Shown here: positions 1-6,582 of the stretch, piece by piece
How the letters are laid out: each line of letters starts with the position of its first letter
Position numbering within the stretch: position 1 is the first letter of the stretch
DNA from: a bacterium
Lineage (GTDB): Bacteria > JAMCPX01
Reading direction: 5' to 3'
Assembly: GCA_027364825.1 (NCBI GenBank)
Contig: DAHXOM010000186.1
Span: 1 to 10,121 of the forward strand
Length of the DNA: 10,121 bases
Made by a program: the position numbers and the translations under genes
The notes under the pieces: generated by a model
Told to the model about the DNA's origin: nothing
Databases searched by the model: none
What the model saw: the letters and a program-made list of their open reading frames with translations, nothing else

Positions 1-2
1 GA

Positions 3-512
3 CTCAAAGAAGCAAAATCAGGCAGGGAATATCAGGCATTCATGCGCGAAATAAATGGTGCAAAAAGAGATATATCCGAGATAGAAAACGCAGTATTGAA
101 AATCATGGAAGAACTGGAAAAGATAGACCAGACCAGAGGGGAAGAAAAAAAGAAGATAGAAGAAATTGGAAACAGGCTGCAGCAAACATCCGAACAGAGT
201 AAAAGCAGGATTTCCCTATTAGCAACACAGATACAGGAACTTGAGCTGCAAAAAGATACTATTGCAAAGAACATAACCCCATCAATGTTAAGCATGTATG
301 AACAGATTAAAAAGCAAAGGCACAAAGCTATCGTGGGGGTCAAAAAAAGTATTTGTCAGGGCTGTCATGTCAATATTCCTCCGCAGCTTTTTAATGAAGT
401 TATCATGAACAACAGGATTATCCTTTGTCCGCATTGTCAGAGAATACTGTATTATGTTGAAGACACCGTAGTCGCAGAACAAAAACCGAAAAGAAACAAA
501 AAAGCCGTTTAG
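3..512 (+). CDS. Coiled-coil / C4 zinc-ribbon protein, C-terminal part (5' end outside window)
   Basis: This gene enters from the left edge. The frame is open from base 3, and the residues before the first ATG at 42 (LKEAKSGREYQAF) continue the heptad-rich pattern of the family, so that ATG is internal. About 169 residues are visible. Most form a charged, probably coiled-coil region (roughly bases 3-320). A zinc ribbon follows, with two Cys-x2-Cys pairs (CQGC at 354-365, CPHC at 426-437), and then a short lysine-rich tail. This layout matches the widespread CT398-like C4-type zinc-ribbon proteins (zf-RING_7/DUF164 type). Their role is not settled; a nucleic-acid or protein-binding adaptor role is an inference. 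The stop (TAG) lies 3 bases before the ispA start and in the same frame, so the two genes are probably co-transcribed. The family call is solid and the function is unknown. Confidence 0.85.
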   Translation, partial: LKEAKSGREYQAFMREINGAKRDISEIENAVLKIMEELEKIDQTRGEEKKKIEEIGNRLQQTSEQSKSRISLLATQIQELELQKDTIAKNITPSMLSMYEQIKKQRHKAIVGVKKSICQGCHVNIPPQLFNEVIMNNRIILCPHCQRILYYVEDTVVAEQKPKRNKKAV

Positions 513-515
513 CCT

Positions 516-1361
516 TTGAATTTAAGCGATTATATTAAACATCACACAAAAAAATTGAATGACCTGCTTGACAGCGCGCTGCCGAAAGAAGCTGTTTCGC
601 CTCACACTATTCACCGGGCAATGAGGTACAGCGTGTTCAACGGAGGGAAGAGATTACGCCCCCTTATAACGATTGCATCGTCGGATTATATCGGTATTCC
701 TGTTGATAAAATCATTTATTCTCTCGGGGCCATGATAGAAATGGTACATGCATATTCTCTTGTCCATGATGACCTGCCCTCTATGGATAACGACGACCTC
801 AGAAGGGGGAAACCGACCGTGCACAGAATGTTCAACGAAGCTGTTGCCATACTGACAGGCGATGCTCTTTTGACACAGGCCTTTGAGCTCATGGGAACCA
901 TCGGTTCCTACAAAAAAAACGGGGACATTGTATCGCTCCTGAATGAATTTACCGGCGCATTGGGATCAAAAGGTCTGGTCGGCGGACAGATTATGGATAT
1001 CGAGAAGAAGAATGTACCTGTTGATGAAAAGGATATACTATTTATACACAGAAATAAGACTGCGGCATTGATAACATTTTCTGCGGTAGCTGTTCCGGTT
1101 TTTTTCAAGAAGCAACATTCCGTAGCATCTCTGCGAAATTATGGAGAAGCGCTGGGTATGGCATTCCAGACAGGAGATGATATTGTAGATTATACAAAGG
1201 GAGATAAAGAACCCTCGATCGTCAATGTTCTCGGTATCGATGGAGCAAAAGATTTGTTTTACGAATATATCGACAAAGCTAAAAAGGCAATAAAATACGA
1301 AAAGGATGGCATTTATTTGACCGGCATATGCGATTGGATCAAAGAAGGATTTAGCTTATGA
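516..1361 (+). CDS. ispA: Polyprenyl synthetase, farnesyl diphosphate synthase type
   Basis: Condenses dimethylallyl or geranyl diphosphate with isopentenyl diphosphate to make farnesyl diphosphate in the cytosol, the precursor of undecaprenyl carrier lipid and quinone side chains. The 281-residue product shows GGKRLRP (43-49), the first aspartate motif DDLPSMD (85-91) with the two extra residues typical of bacterial FPP synthases, Tyr80 five residues before it (a chain-length position), RRGKPT, GGQ, HRNKT and the second motif DDIVD (221-225). The segment after DDIVD is about 13 residues shorter than in E. coli IspA and lacks the GK(S/T)T element. The start is TTG: it is the first possible start after the in-frame TAG and fits the usual family N-terminus. 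No good ribosome binding site is visible, so reinitiation after the upstream stop is likely. It overlaps dxs by 4 bases (ATGA). C15 specificity is inferred; a geranylgeranyl product cannot be excluded. Confidence 0.92.
   Translation: MNLSDYIKHHTKKLNDLLDSALPKEAVSPHTIHRAMRYSVFNGGKRLRPLITIASSDYIGIPVDKIIYSLGAMIEMVHAYSLVHDDLPSMDNDDLRRGKPTVHRMFNEAVAILTGDALLTQAFELMGTIGSYKKNGDIVSLLNEFTGALGSKGLVGGQIMDIEKKNVPVDEKDILFIHRNKTAALITFSAVAVPVFFKKQHSVASLRNYGEALGMAFQTGDDIVDYTKGDKEPSIVNVLGIDGAKDLFYEYIDKAKKAIKYEKDGIYLTGICDWIKEGFSL
1345..1349 (+). promoter_or_regulatory. Ribosome binding site of dxs
   Basis: AAGGA lies 8 bases before the dxs ATG, inside the last codons of ispA. It supports the start at 1358 in the ATGA overlap. 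Confidence 0.6.
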
Positions 1362-3238
1362 CCATAGAAAGGGTAAATTATCCGGCAGATATAAAGAACC
1401 TGACCATAGAAGAACTTTCCCAGCTTGCCGGGGAAATAAGGGAAGAAATAACCAACACAGTATCCATGAACGGGGGGCATCTTGCATCCAGCCTTGGGAC
1501 CGTTGAACTTACCATAGCATTACACTATGTCTTTGATACGCCGAATGACAAAATCATATGGGACGTTGGACATCAGTCTTATGCCCATAAAATACTCACG
1601 GGACGGAAGGATAAGTTTAAGACGTTACGGCAGTTTAACGGATTAAGCGGGTTTCTGAAAAGGGATGAGAGCGAGTATGATGTTTTTGGCGCCGGACATT
1701 CAAGCACTTCAATCTCAGCGGCTCTCGGCGTTAAAGAGGCCCTGAAAATCTGTGGAAACGATGCTTCGAAGGTGGTAGCTGTAATCGGCGACGGCTCGCT
1801 GACTGCGGGTCTGGCCTTTGAGGGCCTTGATCAGGCAGGCCATTTACGCAGGAACCTGATAGTTGTAGTAAACGACAACGGCATGAGTATATATCCCAAT
1901 GTTGGAGCTCTCTCTAATTTCTTGAGCAGAAAATTAACGAGCTCAAGATTTGCAAGAATGAGAAAGAGCATCAAAGATTTTATTTTATCCCTTCCAAAAA
2001 GATTTGGAGACCCTTTATATAAGGTTGCCCAGCGTACGGAAGTTTCATTTAAGAGCTTTGTAACCCCGGGTATCCTGTTTGAAGGCCTTGGTTTCCAATA
2101 CATAGGACCTATTAAGGGGCATAACCTGCAGGAACTTATAGAGACATTTAATAATGTTAAAAACTGGGACGGGGCAGTACTGGTCCATGTAAAGACACAA
2201 AAAGGGAAAGGCTACGAATATGCCGAGAAGGACCCTGTTTTTTGGCATGGCGTCGGTCCCTTCGACAGGAAGACGGGACGGGTATTGTCAAAGAATAATT
2301 CTGCCCCCACCTATACCAAAGTGTTCAGCGACGCGGTAATAGCACTGGCGGAAAATGATAAAAAAATAGTGGCGATAACAGCGGCAATGCCCGACGGAAC
2401 AGGTCTGGAAGAGTTTGCAAAAAGATTCCCCGGCAGGTTCTACGATGTCGGAATAGCTGAACAACACGGCATAACATTTGCGGCCGGGCTTGCAACGGAA
2501 GGATTAAAACCAATAGCAGCCATATATTCTACCTTCCTGCAAAGGGCTTTCGATCAGGTTATCCATGATGTGTGCCTTCAGAATCTGGGGGTTACCATCG
2601 TAATGGACAGGGCCGGCATTGTAGGACAGGACGGGCCTACACATCACGGCGCCTTTGATATCTCTTATTTAAGAATGATACCCAATATAACCCTGATGTC
2701 GCCAAAGGATGAGGAAGAATTACGGCACATGCTGTTTACCGCAGTCAACCTTGGCAGGCCGTGCGCAGTAAGATACCCGAGAGGGAATGGGCTGGGGGTC
2801 CGCCTTTCGGATACTTTCCGCTCCTTGCCCATAGGCAGTGGAGAAATCCTGGAAACCGGAAATGACGTTGCCATTATTGCCATCGGTGATATGGTAATGC
2901 CGTCACTGATTGCAAGGAATATACTGCTTTCATACGGAATAAGTGCTACGGTAGCTAACGCACGGTTCATAAAACCATTGGATGAACAGATGTTAACCGA
3001 CTTGGCTGCACGGTTTGAAGTAATCGTAACGGTTGAGAATAATGTACTTGCAGGCGGATTTGGTAGTGCTATCATGGAGTTCTTGAATAACAAACAGATG
3101 AACAGAAACAGATTTATTACCATAGGTATACCGGATATATTTGTTCCACACGGGGATCAGAACAAATTAAAAGAGATTTACGACCTGTATCCCGAAGGTA
3201 TAGCCAAGAAGATACGAGCGCTTATGAATAAAGTTTGA
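1358..3238 (+). CDS. dxs: 1-deoxy-D-xylulose-5-phosphate synthase
   Basis: Thiamine-diphosphate enzyme that joins pyruvate and glyceraldehyde 3-phosphate into 1-deoxy-D-xylulose 5-phosphate, the entry step of the MEP isoprenoid pathway. At 626 residues it is full length. The N-terminal domain carries His41 (GGHLASSLG), DVGHQSYAHK, and the ThDP/metal motif GDG (144-146) with NDN (172-174). The middle domain carries the catalytic Glu368 in GIAEQH, then DRAGIVGQDGPTHHG. The C-terminal transketolase domain ends with ARFIKPLD and VTVENN. The start at 1358 is supported by the ATGA overlap with ispA and an AAGGA 8 bases upstream. Pairing with ispA makes sense because both feed the same pathway. One oddity is Lys253 in GPIKGH, where the family normally has Asp (GPxDGH). 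The identification is very secure. Confidence 0.97.
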   Translation: MTIERVNYPADIKNLTIEELSQLAGEIREEITNTVSMNGGHLASSLGTVELTIALHYVFDTPNDKIIWDVGHQSYAHKILTGRKDKFKTLRQFNGLSGFLKRDESEYDVFGAGHSSTSISAALGVKEALKICGNDASKVVAVIGDGSLTAGLAFEGLDQAGHLRRNLIVVVNDNGMSIYPNVGALSNFLSRKLTSSRFARMRKSIKDFILSLPKRFGDPLYKVAQRTEVSFKSFVTPGILFEGLGFQYIGPIKGHNLQELIETFNNVKNWDGAVLVHVKTQKGKGYEYAEKDPVFWHGVGPFDRKTGRVLSKNNSAPTYTKVFSDAVIALAENDKKIVAITAAMPDGTGLEEFAKRFPGRFYDVGIAEQHGITFAAGLATEGLKPIAAIYSTFLQRAFDQVIHDVCLQNLGVTIVMDRAGIVGQDGPTHHGAFDISYLRMIPNITLMSPKDEEELRHMLFTAVNLGRPCAVRYPRGNGLGVRLSDTFRSLPIGSGEILETGNDVAIIAIGDMVMPSLIARNILLSYGISATVANARFIKPLDEQMLTDLAARFEVIVTVENNVLAGGFGSAIMEFLNNKQMNRNRFITIGIPDIFVPHGDQNKLKEIYDLYPEGIAKKIRALMNKV

Positions 3239-3312
3239 GTGATATGAATATAAAACTCAATATTCAAAATTAAAAATTTAAAACAAAACAGGGAATCTTA
3301 AAAGGAGGAAAC
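3239..3312 (+). other. AT-rich intergenic spacer with inverted repeat
   Basis: This 74-base gap is the only real break in the plus-strand series. It is strikingly AT-rich. It holds a perfect 7-base inverted repeat (TGAATAT 3245-3251, ATATTCA 3260-3266, 8-base loop), followed by A/T runs with little else. No T-tract follows the hairpin and its stem is only A/T-rich, so it is a poor intrinsic terminator. The A/T runs could act as an upstream promoter element for yebC, but I cannot place convincing -35 and -10 boxes. Confidence 0.5.
3301..3308 (+). promoter_or_regulatory. Strong ribosome binding site of yebC
   Basis: AAAGGAGG sits 4 bases before the ATG at 3313. It is the strongest Shine-Dalgarno sequence in the window and fixes the yebC start. 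It suggests high translation of the first gene of the yebC-ruvCAB unit. Confidence 0.85.
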
Positions 3313-4068
3313 ATGTCAGGGCACTCAAAATGGGCAACCATAAAACACAAAAAGGGTAAAGAGGATGCGAAGAGGGGTAAACTCTTCACGAAATTTATAC
3401 GAGAAATTATAACCGCAGCGAGAACAGGGGGCGGGAACGTCGATACGAACCCAAGGTTGAGAGCGGCAGTTACTGCAGCAAAACAGGAAAACATGCCGAA
3501 GACAAATATCGAAAATGCGATTAAAAAGGGCACCGGAGAGTTAGAGGGCGAGGTTTACGAGGAGCTGATGTACGAAGGATACGGACCCGGGGGAGTGGCT
3601 GTCCTTGTCAACGTGATGACCGACAATAAGAACAGGTCTGCGGCAGAGATACGCCACATCTTTTCGAGATATGCGGGTAATCTTGGTGAGGCCGGATGTG
3701 TGAGCTGGATGTTTAAACAGAAAGGACAGTTTCTGATACCCGATGACACGATCACCGAGGACAAGCTGCTTGAGCTATCAATGAATTTTGACGTTGACGA
3801 CATAAGCCATGATGAAGACAGTAAAATGCTCGAGGTCCTTGTTGCTCCTTCTTCTTTTGAAGCTGTAAAAGCAGCTTATGATAAAGAAGGTATAAAGTAC
3901 ACCTATGCCGAAGTAACGCTTGTTCCGCAAACGTATGTCCCTCTGAAAGGGAAAGAGGCTGAACAGATGATAAAGCTCATGGACACACTTGATGATCACG
4001 ACGACGTGCAAAAAGTATATGCAAACTTCGATATATCAGAGAAGGATATGGAGGCACTTGAACAATGA
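3313..4068 (+). CDS. yebC: YebC/TACO1 family factor
   Basis: Member of the YebC/PmpR/TACO1 family: cytosolic proteins described in different organisms as DNA-binding regulators or as ribosome-associated factors that help translation of difficult (for example proline-rich) stretches. The 251-residue length is normal. The hallmark N-terminus MSGHSKWATIKHKK, then GKLFTKFIREI, NPRLRAAV, NMPKTNIENAIKKGTGE and YEGYGPGGVAVLV are all present, with GNLGEAGCVSWMF in the second domain. An AAAGGAGG sequence decides the start. The stop overlaps the ruvC start (ATGA), so the two are translationally coupled. Placement just before ruvC is common in bacteria. The family is certain; whether this copy acts on transcription or translation cannot be told from sequence. 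Confidence 0.95.
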   Translation: MSGHSKWATIKHKKGKEDAKRGKLFTKFIREIITAARTGGGNVDTNPRLRAAVTAAKQENMPKTNIENAIKKGTGELEGEVYEELMYEGYGPGGVAVLVNVMTDNKNRSAAEIRHIFSRYAGNLGEAGCVSWMFKQKGQFLIPDDTITEDKLLELSMNFDVDDISHDEDSKMLEVLVAPSSFEAVKAAYDKEGIKYTYAEVTLVPQTYVPLKGKEAEQMIKLMDTLDDHDDVQKVYANFDISEKDMEALEQ

Positions 4069-4568
4069 GGATACTGGGTATAGACCCAGGCTCTCAAATA
4101 ATGGGATGGGCTGTTATTGAATCGGATGATAACAGTTACAAACATATTTATTCAGGTGTTATCAACTCAAAAGGAATAGCCGGGATCCCCGATCGTTTAT
4201 GGTTTATTTATAAAGAAGTCACCGGCATTATAGATACCTATAAGCCGGATGCTGCAGCGATAGAAACAGTTTTTTTTTCAAAAAACCAGAAGAGTTCCTT
4301 TGTACTTGTCCAGACGGCAACATCAGCCATGCTCGCTGCACTGAACAAAGGGCTTTCGGTAAATGAATACCAGCCGATGATGATAAAAAAAGCACTTGCA
4401 GGCTACGGCAGGGCAGATAAAGACCAGGTTCAGTTCATGGTAAAGAGGCTTTTAAATATCAATGGGGCGCTGCTCCTGGACAGATCGGATGCTATGGCTG
4501 TTGCGATCTGTCATATAAATTCCGTACAGTTTAAAAACAGGCTGTTAAAAGATGCTGCATCATATTAA
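4065..4568 (+). CDS. ruvC: Holliday junction resolvase RuvC
   Basis: Homodimeric, metal-dependent endonuclease that makes paired nicks in Holliday junctions at the end of homologous recombination. The 167-residue product has the RNase H-like fold signature and all four acidic catalytic residues: Asp7 (GIDPGS), Glu67 (AIETVFF), Asp139 and Asp142 (LDRSDAMA). The DNA-contacting aromatic after the Glu (VFFSKN) and both conserved lysines (MIKKALAG and RADKDQV) are also present. The usual GQARG segment of the dimer helix is replaced by VQTAT (82-86), which is unusual. A run of nine T (4270-4278) lies in the VFF codons. The start overlaps the yebC stop by 4 bases with GGAGG 10 bases upstream; the 3' end overlaps ruvA by 17 bases. 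Likely functional. Confidence 0.94.
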   Translation: MRILGIDPGSQIMGWAVIESDDNSYKHIYSGVINSKGIAGIPDRLWFIYKEVTGIIDTYKPDAAAIETVFFSKNQKSSFVLVQTATSAMLAALNKGLSVNEYQPMMIKKALAGYGRADKDQVQFMVKRLLNINGALLLDRSDAMAVAICHINSVQFKNRLLKDAASY

Positions 4569-5139
4569 GGGTACATTGTTTGAAAAGAAGCAGGACAGCA
4601 TCGTCGTAGATGTAAATGGCATAGGGTTTGAAATTTCCGTATCCAGTATAACCTATCTTACTATTCCCGATGAAGGAAGTATCGTAACACTCTATTTGCA
4701 TACCCAGGTGAGGGAAGATGATATCCATCTTTATGGGTTTTCCACTCCTGTTGAAAAGACATTGTTTAAATTATTGATATCCGTATCGGGTATCGGACCA
4801 AAGGTTGCAAGGAATATACTTTCAAACATACCGATCGATGAACTGATAAGTGCCGTTGTTACAAAGGACGTACCAAGGCTGTCGTCAGTCCCGGGACTGG
4901 GCAGAAAAACTGCCGAGAAGATCATTCTGGAATTAAAAGAAAAAATGGGTGGTCTTCAGCTCTCCGAACATCACGCAGGAGGTAAACAGATTGTACTTTC
5001 AGACGCAATTTCAGCATTGGTAAATCTCGGATACAAACAGCAACAATCAAGGGATATCGTAGAAGATGTACTCAAGGATAATCCATCTCTGGATATCGGG
5101 GATGTTATAAGGCTGTCATTGAAACGGTTGAGTAAATGA
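4552..5139 (+). CDS. ruvA: Holliday junction branch migration protein RuvA
   Basis: Tetrameric protein that binds the four-way junction and docks two RuvB rings for branch migration. The 195-residue product has the three expected parts. The first is an N-terminal OB-fold domain (about 1-63) with the acidic pin Glu55-Asp56 in VREDDIHLYGF. The second is a tandem helix-hairpin-helix region (SVSGIGPKVARNIL at 77-90, SVPGLGRKTAEKI at 112-124). The third is a C-terminal three-helix domain that contacts RuvB (about 150-195, starting at SDAISALVNLGY). The N-terminus MLHHIKGTLFEK fits the family, so the start inside the last 17 bases of ruvC is preferred although its ribosome binding site is weak; translation is probably coupled to ruvC. 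It overlaps ruvB by 4 bases (ATGA). Confidence 0.96.
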   Translation: MLHHIKGTLFEKKQDSIVVDVNGIGFEISVSSITYLTIPDEGSIVTLYLHTQVREDDIHLYGFSTPVEKTLFKLLISVSGIGPKVARNILSNIPIDELISAVVTKDVPRLSSVPGLGRKTAEKIILELKEKMGGLQLSEHHAGGKQIVLSDAISALVNLGYKQQQSRDIVEDVLKDNPSLDIGDVIRLSLKRLSK

Positions 5140-6176
5140 ATAAACAAACAGATACTGAGCAGTTCGATCCGAGGAAATTAAAAGAAGACGAGCTTTACGA
5201 ACAAAAGATCCGGCCGCATAAGTTTGCCGAATATGTCGGTCAGGACAAGGTCGTTTCTAATTTAAAAGTATTTATCCGGGCAGCAAAGGAACGGGGCGAT
5301 GCCCTTGATCATATTTTATTCTATGGCCCTCCGGGTCTCGGCAAAACGACACTCGCATACATCGTATCATCGGAACTCGGCGTGGGACTTAAAACAACTT
5401 CCGGCCCTATACTGGAGAAAACAGGAGATATTGCAGCTATATTGACCAATCTGAATGAAAGAGATGTCTTGTTTATCGATGAGATACACAGGATCAATGC
5501 ATCCGTTGGAGAGGTCCTTTATCCCGCGATGGAGGATTTTAAACTTGACATTATAATAGGACAGGGGCCTTCTGCAAAGGCAATAAGACTCGATCTGCCC
5601 CGGTTTACGCTCGTTGGTGCGACAACGAGGACAGGACTTCTGTCAGCACCATTGCGGGACAGGTTTGGTTTTGTTGCAGGACTTGAATTTTATTCGACCG
5701 GGGATCTGGAAAAGATCATAGAACGTTCCGCAAAGATTATCGGTATACCTATTACCGAGGAAGGCAGCCATGAGATAGCAAAGAGGGCACGGGGAACACC
5801 AAGGGTAGCTATAAGGCTGATCCGTCGTATCAGGGATTATGCACAGGTTGAAGGAAACGGCTCCATTGATATAACTATAACGAAGAAAGCACTATCCATG
5901 CTTGATATAGATTATCTCGGATTTGACAGAATGGATATAAAAATCCTCAGGACCATCATAGAGAAATTCAGCGGAGGCCCCGTGGGTATCGATACGATAG
6001 CTGTTGCAATAGGAGAAGAAAGCGATACCATAGAAGAGGTCTATGAGCCATACCTGATCCAGTGCGGCATGCTTGAGAGGACATCGAGAGGAAGAGTCGC
6101 AACAGAACTCGCCTACCGGCATCTCGGATTGCAGGATCGGACGGCAAAACAGCCGGATCTCTTTAAAAACAGATGA
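5136..6176 (+). CDS. ruvB: Holliday junction branch migration ATPase RuvB
   Basis: Hexameric AAA+ motor that pumps DNA through the RuvA-bound junction. The 346-residue length is normal. It shows Walker A GPPGLGKT (64-71), Walker B LFIDEIH (112-118), sensor 1 GATTRTG (161-167), the arginine finger in PLRDRFG (Arg174), and sensor 2 Arg223 in GTPRVAIRL, where the more usual residue after RVA is Asn rather than Ile. A C-terminal winged-helix domain follows (about 260-330: GFDRMDIKIL, FSGGPVGIDT, ERTSRGR). The last residues, QPDLFKNR, contain a pentapeptide like the bacterial sliding-clamp motif. The start is set by the ATGA overlap with ruvA; no clear ribosome binding site is seen, so coupling is likely. 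The stop is only 13 bases from that of the convergent response regulator gene. Confidence 0.97.
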   Translation: MNKQTDTEQFDPRKLKEDELYEQKIRPHKFAEYVGQDKVVSNLKVFIRAAKERGDALDHILFYGPPGLGKTTLAYIVSSELGVGLKTTSGPILEKTGDIAAILTNLNERDVLFIDEIHRINASVGEVLYPAMEDFKLDIIIGQGPSAKAIRLDLPRFTLVGATTRTGLLSAPLRDRFGFVAGLEFYSTGDLEKIIERSAKIIGIPITEEGSHEIAKRARGTPRVAIRLIRRIRDYAQVEGNGSIDITITKKALSMLDIDYLGFDRMDIKILRTIIEKFSGGPVGIDTIAVAIGEESDTIEEVYEPYLIQCGMLERTSRGRVATELAYRHLGLQDRTAKQPDLFKNR

Positions 6177-6189
6177 AAGAGTTGTTAAC

Positions 6190-6567
6190 TTATTTGATAT
6201 TCAGATAGTTTTTTACCATCTCAAGGACCTGCGGCCCTGATATGGGTTTTGTTATATAAGCGTTTGCACCCAATGCCATTGCCCGCTCTCTGTCTTCCTG
6301 TCCACCTTCCGTTGTTATGATAAATATCGGCACCGTCTTATAGACCGCATCTTTCCGGATAAGGCTTACAAGCTTTAAGCCGTCCATCACCGGCATATTG
6401 ATGTCCGTAATGATCAAATTAAAAGCATCCTGAGAGAGTTTTTTCAGACCGTCCACACCATCGCTTGCTTCCACAATCTTAATGTTTTTCAGCCTTTTTA
6501 AAGAAAAGGCTATGAGTTGCCTCATGGTGGGGGAATCTTCTACAATCAAAACTTTGTATTCTTCCAT
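6190..6567 (-). CDS. Single-domain response regulator (CheY-like receiver)
   Basis: A stand-alone receiver of 125 residues with no output domain. The phosphorylation machinery is intact: acidic pair Glu10-Asp11 (VEDSPTMRQL), phospho-acceptor Asp55 (IITDINMPVMDG), switch Thr85 (FIITTEGG) and Lys107 (YITKPIS). The TTEGG and ALGANAYITKP style resembles CheY-like receivers common in Desulfobacterota. It presumably works by protein-protein contact, or passes phosphate within a relay; the partner kinase is not in the window. It starts 15 bases after the stop of the GAF gene, with AGGA 9 bases before its ATG, so the two form one transcription unit. It ends 13 bases from ruvB, facing it. The class is certain and the role is unknown. 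Confidence 0.95.
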   Translation of the reverse strand: MEEYKVLIVEDSPTMRQLIAFSLKRLKNIKIVEASDGVDGLKKLSQDAFNLIITDINMPVMDGLKLVSLIRKDAVYKTVPIFIITTEGGQEDRERAMALGANAYITKPISGPQVLEMVKNYLNIK

Positions 6568-6576
6568 AAAAAATTT

Positions 6577-6580
6577 TCCT
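6577..6580 (-). promoter_or_regulatory. Ribosome binding site of the response regulator
   Basis: AGGA on the minus strand, 9 bases before the ATG at 6567, in the 15-base gap after the GAF gene. It supports that start. Confidence 0.5.
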
Positions 6581-6582
6581 AT

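Noticed and set aside
2665..3123. 152-residue minus-strand open frame inside dxs
   Set aside because: It lies antisense to strongly conserved DXS motifs and has no recognisable domain; a shadow of the real gene.
6136..6159. Possible terminator hairpin in the last codons of ruvB (GATCGG pairing with CCGGATC, one bulge)
   Set aside because: The stem is short and bulged, lies within coding sequence and has no proper T-tract after it.
6224..6238. AGGACC/GGCCCT hairpin as terminator for ruvB transcripts
   Set aside because: It has one mismatch, a 3-base loop and no following T-run, and it lies in conserved response regulator codons.
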